From Ligustrum vulgare (taxonomy: Eukaryota > Streptophyta > Magnoliopsida > Lamiales > Oleaceae): a DNA stretch of 64,000 nucleotides. The stretch lies in NCBI GenBank assembly GCA_963555705.1, contig OY743177.1:53638096-53702095 (forward strand), in the 5' to 3' direction. Each line of letters begins with the position of its first letter. The first letter of the stretch is position 1. Shown piece by piece: positions 57,367 through 64,000 of this stretch. A program made the translations under genes and the position numbers. The notes beneath the pieces are model-generated. The model saw only the letters and a program-made list of their open reading frames with translations, searched no databases and had not been told where the DNA came from.

Positions 57367-58240
57367 ATTGTCGCATCGACATTCGATTTCTTCATTGTGG
57401 GTGGAGTTTTATGGCCAGGGACGAATTTATTGTGGGGGTAGCAGGGTCGCTGGCCCCACTGCCCAAAGTGATTTTTCTAAATATATATATGTTTACTTTT
57501 GTGTTTTACATCTTGTCCCTAGTAAAAATTTGTATTTTGTACCTATCTAGGGAGATTCTAATTAGTCAAACATTTTACCTTCCTAATTGATAAAGCAGCC
57601 GCAATTTTTTACATCATATCACTGAATGAGGCCCACTAAAATTTTCAAATGGTTCAATTTTTTCAAACAAGGGTGGTGAATTTTAGATCTTATTTTTATT
57701 ATGGAAGTAGAAGAAATAATTATCATAGGAAGTTGTTATCTATAATATAGATTTCGATAAATATTCGTAAAATTTTACTACTTATATAATCAACGCAAAT
57801 ACAAAAAATATATAAAATAATAATCTAAGATGTTATTTGTTGATTTTTGGTATATCAATTTAACTTGTTTATTTTAGTACTCAAAATCTTCGATTTCAAT
57901 CCAAAAAAAAAAAATTCAGGGGGTAAACCACCGGAGGGGCACCCCCTCCACCACCAAAATTTTTGCCCCCACTACGTTGAATTCCTGGCTCCCCCCTGTT
58001 TATGGCTTCAACTGGTTTGATTCAAGTCCAATGGAGGATACAGAGACGGAATTTGGGTTCAGTCCGTGCCTTAGATCACATACGGTGCCGTTGGATATTA
58101 GGGTTCGTGTTGTAGGCTCAGATTCGACGTCCGATTTCGATGAATTCGAGGTAAATTCTTGGTTTATTGTTAATGATGAAGACGATTATAATAATTTGAG
58201 GAGGAATTTGAAGAAGGGTAGGAGAATAATGGTAAATTGA
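57367..58240 (+). pseudogene. Host gene first exon split by a hAT element
   Basis: Open reading runs up to the insertion (SHRHSISSLWVEFYG) and resumes after it in the same frame with NWFDSSPMEDTETEFGF, LRSHTVPLDIRVRVVGSDS, DFDEFEVNSWFIVNDEDD and a basic end. A good internal ATG lies at 58031. The last codons run into a donor-like AATG|GTAAAT at 58231, so TGA 58238-58240 is probably intronic. The 5' side is pyrimidine-rich. I do not recognise the family. The next exon is not found before the Sirevirus begins. Confidence 0.5.
57416..57998. mobile_element. Small hAT element inserted in a host exon
   Basis: Begins CAGGGACGAATTTATTG and ends AATTCCTGGCTCCCCCCTG; the inward reading from the right, CAGGGGGGAGCCAGGAATT, is a typical plant hAT end. 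The 8-bp duplication TTTATGGC is perfect (57408-57415, 57999-58006). 583 bp, no transposase. Confidence 0.88.
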
Positions 58241-58653
58241 GTGGGAATTGTACGGAGCCTCTGAATATTAGCAAAGCCCATAGTACTCTCTTCGAATTTG
58301 TTGAAGTTATTGAATTGAAGTTTATGTGGTTCTTTTGGAGAATTGAGGTTCAAATTGTTGGTCATATATGCATTTGAAGTGTTTGATAATAATCCTTAAA
58401 GAGAATCTATTCTCTGTTTCGCATGCCAAAGTATTCTCTTTGAATTAGTTTGAGCTGAAAAAAGTTTAGCTATCTAGTTCGATTGGTAAAGATGAATACC
58501 GGTTTTCAATTTAGTGAGTTTGAGAATCTGCTGTATTTGATGTTGGAACTGGAGAATGCATTATTATTTTTAATTTTTAATTAGTTAACTTTTAGCTTGG
58601 AATTCCTTTTTTCATATTGAAAATTTGAAGTTGTCTAAATTTTATAAACAGAC
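58241..58653. other. Probable intron of the host gene
   Basis: T-rich sequence without coding, between the donor at 58231 and the Sirevirus LTR. Confidence 0.4.
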
Positions 58654-60134
58654 TGTCACAGATAAGTATGGACAGTAACCAATTAACAGTAAATCGTTAA
58701 GCGTTGTTTAGCGCAGTACCAGATGAATCTTGCTAAGGCAGATTCGTCTGGATTGTAAAATGTAAACAATCAGAATAAATTGTGCGGAATTATAAATGGA
58801 CAAGAACACAATAATTTGAACTTAACGTGGGAAAAACCCTAACAGGGAAGACCTACGGTTCGCATCCTGCGAACAAAAACAAATCATTATATAAGGAAAG
58901 AGTTTATACAGATCAATCTAAACTACAGGATAAATCTACGCATAGACTTTATCAAACATCCAAGAAATAGATCACTCCCTGATCCTTCTGTGGCATGTAA
59001 TGCGAAGGTGGCGTCCCACCACTCTTCAGTAGTTTTCTTTGAATCTGCAACACTTTTCAGCAACACGAACTCCCGTTCGATCTTGATCCAAACCTCCCGT
59101 TTGATCTTCACGCTGAAATTATTTCCTTCTCTAAGTGATTAAATCCTCCTCCCGGAGTGTTGATATCACAACTCAATTGAAGCCTTTTGTATTGGTGCAC
59201 ACACGAAAATAGGCTTCAAGATTTCTTAATGAAGTGGACGTGAATTATGTTAAGCTCCACACAATTTTTGTATTTTTCACGTCACAAGAAAAACATCCCG
59301 TTTTTCTTCTCTTTATAGTGCAATTAGGTTTCTTGATTCCCAAGTTTCCTTATTGCACAAGATCTCTAATACCTGCAAAACATGGTAGAGATAATTAGTA
59401 AAAAGGTAAGATAAATATTCTTAACTAAATCTTACCATAACCAAGATATAGATAAATCATGTAAGATCTTACCATAAGTTAATCAATCTCGTGATTAACA
59501 TAAACTTGGACTTCATATTTTCGGCCCTATCAAGAATTTTCCCTACATTGATTTTCGTCCAACAAATCTTACCATATGCAAAGATAAGAATGAAATATTC
59601 TTGACCATATCAAGAAGATGCTTACCATATTTTGGATACCTTGACAATCACAATATATTATCAAGAATTTTACCAAAATAACAAGATCAAGATTTCAAGA
59701 TATTTTCGAGATTATGATCAAATATTTTAGGCCAATCAGAATATTGTACCGAGACTTAAAATATAATCAAAATACTTATAAGTGATAAAGATATAATTTC
59801 AAGCCAAGTAAACTATTATCACATTTCTTATCACAAACGATAAGTGATAGACTTCTACCATTATCACAATACTTATCATATAAGATAAGCAACAAACGTT
59901 ATCTCCAAAATATTATCACAATATATCTTGTCATTATCATAGGAGATAAGCAACAAATATTATCACAATATATAGGAGATAAAGACGATATTACGTTCAA
60001 GAAATATTTATGTAATTTAATTAAACTTAATAAATTACTAAATAAAAATATTTAGCAATAAACTAAATTCATTAAATTACAAACATGTAGGAAAATAGAA
60101 AATGCCAATAAATATAACTTAAAATTAGTTAACA
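58654..60134 (-). repeat. 3' LTR of the Sirevirus
   Basis: The right edge TTAGTTAACA is fixed by the adjoining purine tract; on the minus strand the LTR starts TGTTAACTAA. The left edge at TGTCACAGATAAG is a guess. TATA box CTATAAAGAGAAG (minus) near 59311-59323. Dispersed TTATCATA / GATAAGCAACAAA repeats occupy 59760-59960. Confidence 0.6.
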
Positions 60135-60605
60135 ATCTCCCCCTTTGGCTTTTTCTATTTTTCCAAAACTTAATCATTTTTTCACAAATATAGAAAGAAG
60201 TAATATGCAATTATTAAGCTCCCCCTATCAAAATTCTCCCCCTCAAGTCATGCATCATAATAAGCTCACTTCAACAAATTCATGCATGTAATGAGAGAAA
60301 AATAATAAGCACATAAATGAGAATCAAAATAAACCAAAAGTTACTTCAACATTCAATCAATCAGAAAAGATGAGAAAAAATACTACTCCCCCTTTTTGGA
60401 AGAAATAGGGGAAGCAATCCACGTCTTGTAACCTGCCAATGGATGCACGAGTAGACAAGATTTAGGTAAAATTCAGTTACAGACAATAAAACCTGCAAAT
60501 AAAGGTTGAGTTTTAGAAAACTCTGAAAACACAAAAAAAATGCTCCCCTTTACTGCAATGCATAGAAATTTAATGCAGTAGGATATCTATGTCTCTCCCC
60601 CAACG
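60135..60605 (-). other. Polypurine tract and iterated purine-tract copies
   Basis: On the minus strand GCCAAAGGGGGAGAT adjoins the LTR (60135-60149). Further GGGGGAG/GGGGAG copies occur at about 60219, 60235, 60384, 60543 and 60595. Multiple such motifs upstream of the 3' LTR are a known Sirevirus hallmark. Confidence 0.75.
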
Positions 60606-60829
60606 ACCCCTCAAACATAGAATTCATGCAAACATGCAAATAGATTCCAGTTGCCCAATTATGCCATCCTATCCAGTCGATTTAGGTTGCCCAGATCCAT
60701 CTATAGGTCTCTAGACACCAAGATATATGGTTTTTGAGAATCAGCATAGGCACCCGTCGACCAAAACTTAAAACTGAAAGGTGTAAGCGTACCTTTGGTA
60801 GTCTGCATAAGGATGCTAACAAATGATGA
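60606..60829. other. Sirevirus internal spacer
   Basis: Short ORFs here (60682-60916 minus) are probably out-of-frame shadows of the degraded extra ORF. Confidence 0.4.
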
Positions 60830-62341
60830 ATGATCGTACCTGGATCCACTTGGTGTAGTGTATTCATCTGCCCTTGTACTCAGATTATTTTTCTTTGTGG
60901 TCACCGTGTTATTCACCTTTTTATGTTCTTTCTGTCTGGCCTAACAGTCTCTTCTTCAGATTCTACAGCACCATCCTTGTTTTTAGGCCTTTCTCTCTTA
61001 TCAGATTCATTCTGCTCTTCTGATTTTTCATTTTCATCTCCAGACTCAGATTCCTCTGTTTCATCTGATTTTTCTTTTGAAGAACCTCCAAGCAACTGAT
61101 CCAGCGTGTCTTCAAGTCTTTTGACACAAACCCTGAGATCAGATACCTCTGCCTTTAACCAAATAATCTCTGCTTTAGCTGGCCAATTCTGGTATCCTGG
61201 CCAGATGAATCCTGTTTACCAGGAGTGTCACCCAAAACCTGTTTCCTGTGAGAGGTCTATACCTCTAGTATTTTCGTGCATCTGACCTTGTTTAAAACCT
61301 TGGGATTGATCAGCAGATTATCCTCTAGCAACTGAATACCCTGATCACGAAGCAATTGTGAAATAATCTAAGGATAAACCAACAATTGATTTCTCTTCTT
61401 CAGCTTCTGACTCTGAATCACCAGATTCATCTGATGTACCTGAGTCCGGGTCAGATCCATCTACGTCTTCTTCCAATTCATTTTTCAGTTTTGCCTTCTT
61501 TCACATCTTTATCGTCTTTTGGCATCTCCCCCTTTGTTTCAGACTGTTTGCTTGAGATTTCTCTAGCAATAATCAATTCACTTCGAATATCTAAGGGAGA
61601 AAAGTGACTGGTAGGAAGATTATCAAACATAGGTGTCGAATTTGCACCCATAACTTGTGGCTTAGTGGTAGAGCCACCTTGGCTTGGTTCGGCTATAGGC
61701 TGAGTTGGAATTTGAACTCGTTCTGGAATGAGTAAGAACGGCTGGTGTGGAGGCAGTGAAGGAGATTTGAAATGAGAATTTTGAGGAATTTGAGTACAAG
61801 TAGAATTCAAGAGATTTTTAAATCCATTCCTTGTAGAGAAAGATATCTCCTGAGAATCCTAGTTTATGCAAATTTCATTTCCTTAAAAAATGGGATAAAT
61901 ATAGAAACAGAATAGGTTAAGAATTAGGAAACAAATAAATTACCAAAATTGGGCTCCACAATCAACTGACTTGTTCTGCAAGATTTGCACTTATTAGCCC
62001 ACGATATACTGCCTTAAAAATAAAGATTTTCAGAATAAAATCTAAAAGTCGTGAATAAGAAAAATCTAAATGCATATGTATACCTGAGACACGTCTGAGC
62101 ACTTGTTGGCATCTGTTGAGTCAGATATATCTAGCGGTAGACAGTCCACCACGAGCATGATTATGTTGATTAATGTGCGTGTGTGATCCGAGCAATCCTT
62201 AGTCATCCACATACTACCAAAAATCATATAATTGCCCTGACTTATCGATTTGTCACCGTAATGCACAATAAGACCGAACAAAATTTGTAGGAAGTGCATT
62301 TTCTTAAATCCGGCTTGCCGACTTTTTCTATATTGTGACAA
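60830..62341 (-). pseudogene. Sirevirus extra (env-like position) ORF region, broken
   Basis: Between pol and the LTR the minus strand has coding-like pieces: 62341-62066 (KSRQAGFKKMHFLQILFGLIVHYGDKSI), 61810-61478 (Pro/Ser-rich), then a leucine-rich coiled stretch (VKRLEDTLDQLLGG) running into an acidic Glu/Ser/Lys tail ending at 60913. Stops and frame shifts separate them. Sireviruses often carry an env-like ORF here, but no signal peptide or clear membrane anchor is visible, so the product is undetermined. Confidence 0.5.
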
Positions 62342-62935
62342 TATCTTTTGGAGGTGAAAACAGCTTCACACAATCCCTAGAAGTTATCTTATAGTATGTT
62401 CCCCTTTATGTTAGAAGAAGGGTATGAACTTGGCTTGAATTGGTAGATTCACACAATCCCCAGAAGTTATCTTACTAGGTTTTCCCCTTACTTCTATAAT
62501 ATTACCACATTTATATCAATTCATCGTATTTTAAGGCTAAAGGGTATGAACTTGGCTTGGATAGACAGCCTTCTTTTCCACTAGCCCTGCCCTTGGATAA
62601 TAAGAAAAATGCGTGCAATGCTATAAGCAAGATTTAGATCATAGGTCTACACACAGAATATGAAATCTCATCCAGTAACAACCATATGACATAGACAGCA
62701 GTGACTTATCCTTAGGATTGTCCAGATTTGAGTGCTAGTTAGATTCATCCGGAGACACGTTGACTGCTATTAGCCAGACGTATCTGTCTCGTTATCAGCC
62801 ACAAGCACTCAAATATATCTACAAGTAAAAACATGATCTACTTAGTATAAGAATAGGATAACTTAAATACATGCAATAAAAGAAACAAAAACAATTAATT
62901 TTGTTTTTATTTATTTTTCTTAAATATGCATGTTC
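62342..62935. other. Sirevirus spacer after pol
   Basis: Contains two similar segments (GAAGTTATCTTATAG and GAAGTTATCTTACTAGG, 62380-62490, each followed by a GGGTATGAACTTGGCTTG block), a roughly 100-bp direct duplication. No gene. Confidence 0.55.
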
Positions 62936-64000
62936 CTATTCAGAAGGAGGTGATACTCCAATTTGTTTCCTAAGGCTTTCAAATTTGACAGTATCGAGGG
63001 CCTTAGTAAACAAATCTGCCAGCTGTAGATCAGTCTGTATGTGCTCCAGATTTATAATCTTTTGTTCCACCAATTCTCTGATGAAGTGGTGTCTAATGTC
63101 AATATATTTTGTTCTGGAGTGCTGGACTGGATTCTTTGAGATATTGATGGCACTGGTGTTGTCACAATACATAGTGGCTTGTTCTGTAGAGATTCCATAG
63201 TCCACCAACATTTGTTTCATCCACAGGAGTTGTGTACAGCAACTCCCAGCTGCTATATATTCAGCTTCGGCTATGGATAGTGACACTGAATTTTACTTTC
63301 TACTTAGACATGCCACCAAATTGTTCCCAATGTAGAAACATCCTCCAGATGTACTCTTTCGATCATCCACATTCCCAGCCCTGTCTGCGTCTGAAAAACC
63401 TGCAAGATTGGAAGTGGTATCTCTTGTAAATCAAATTCCGTAATTCAACGTACCACTTACATATCTGATGATTCTTTTCACAGCAGCAACATGAGATTCC
63501 TTAGGTTTGGCTTGATATCTTGCACAAACTCCAACACTGAAGGATATATCTGGCCTACTGGCAGTAAGGTACAGAAGACTTCCAATCATGCTTCTGTAAA
63601 GAGATGGATCTACATCCTTACCACTGTCATCTTTTGAAAGTTTTAGAGTAGTCGCCATGGGAGTTCTTATTGCCTTTGCATCTTCAAGTCCAAATTTCTT
63701 CACCAGATTTTTAGCGTACTTTGTTTGAGATATGAATATGCCAGATTCATCCTGCTGTACCTGTAAACCAAGAAAAAAGGTTAGCTCACCAACCATACTC
63801 ATTTCAAATTCTCTTTTCATTGTATTTATAAATTCATTAATTTTGGACTTAGATGTAGACCCAAATACTATGTCATCAACATATATTTGAGCTACAGTAA
63901 GTCTAGGATTTAGATGCTTAATGAAAAGAGTTTTATTAGTTCCTCCCCTTTTGTATTCGTTGCTTAGCAAGAATGATGTGAGCCTTTCATACCAAGCTCT
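62936..64000 (-). pseudogene. Sirevirus RT-RNase H, 3' end of pol
   Basis: RT (63970-63431) has QIYVDDIVFGST with the YVDD active site, MSMVGELTFFLGLQV, SLYRSMIGSLLYLTASRPDISF and ESHVAAVKRIIRY. After a frame break at 63290-63430, RNase H continues at 63286-62936 with SIAEAEYIAAGSCCTQLLWMK, CDNTSAI, HSRTKYIDIRHHFIREL and LADLFTKALD, and stops. The AEAEYIAA and DIRHHFIR signatures are of the Sirevirus type. Confidence 0.88.

Larger units (their letters stand above)
58654..64000 (-). mobile_element. Sirevirus (copia) retrotransposon, minus strand, 3' part
   Basis: RT and RNase H motifs on the minus strand, a polypurine tract beside the LTR, a long extra region between pol and the LTR, and repeated purine tracts in that region identify a Sirevirus-type copia element. 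The 5' half lies beyond the window. Frame breaks are present in RNase H and the extra ORF. Confidence 0.85.

Overview
The window is AT-rich nuclear DNA from a flowering plant, most likely a eudicot. The evidence is the dense mix of plant LTR retrotransposons (copia Sirevirus, gypsy Tekay and Tat types, an Athila-like LTR), hAT and MULE DNA transposons, plant intron signals, plant pararetrovirus-like fragments and a cytokinin LOG-family pseudogene. I cannot name the species. Little of the 64 kb is host coding sequence.

Region by region. 1-3226 is the 3' part of a decayed plus-strand copia element with its LTR. 3227-8050 is host DNA carrying a duplicated exon-like segment, a hAT element (5138-6318) and a MULE (6863-8037) with an exon-like cargo; both elements have perfect target-site duplications (TSDs). 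8304-9784 is an endogenous viral movement-protein gene behind a virus-like leader. 11070-33910 is a four-level nest: a copia LTR (11715-33910) is split by a hAT transposon (11802-33790), which is split by a minus-strand Tat-type gypsy element (12496-31138), whose left LTR is split by an intact, very young Tekay-type gypsy element (13100-22260). All three insertions have exact TSDs.

33911-35183 is noncoding, with a viral-trailer-like scrap. 35184-39573 is a copia element with two LTRs and TSD ATTTA. I recognise no retrotransposon enzyme in it; instead it carries two antisense genes, a broken intronless LOG-like gene and an intact ORF resembling the cysteine-rich nucleic-acid-binding protein of flexiviruses. 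41171-42906 is a second, broken copy of the movement-protein locus. 43010-43560 is a copia 5' fragment with a primer-binding site, and 43964-44501 a Harbinger-type MITE. 45204-47940 holds unidentified remnants and inverted repeats. 48914-56357 is an old minus-strand copia element split in its reverse transcriptase by an Athila-like solo LTR. 57367-58240 is a host first exon split by a small hAT element (57416-57998). 58654-64000 is the 3' part of a minus-strand Sirevirus with iterated polypurine tracts and a degraded extra ORF region.

The only intact large gene is the 1551-codon gag-pol of the Tekay element, which also has an extra upstream ORF of 168 codons. The most unusual content is the viral material (two movement-protein loci, the nucleic-acid-binding-protein-like ORF) and the cargo-bearing copia element. 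No rRNA or tRNA gene and no CRISPR array was seen.
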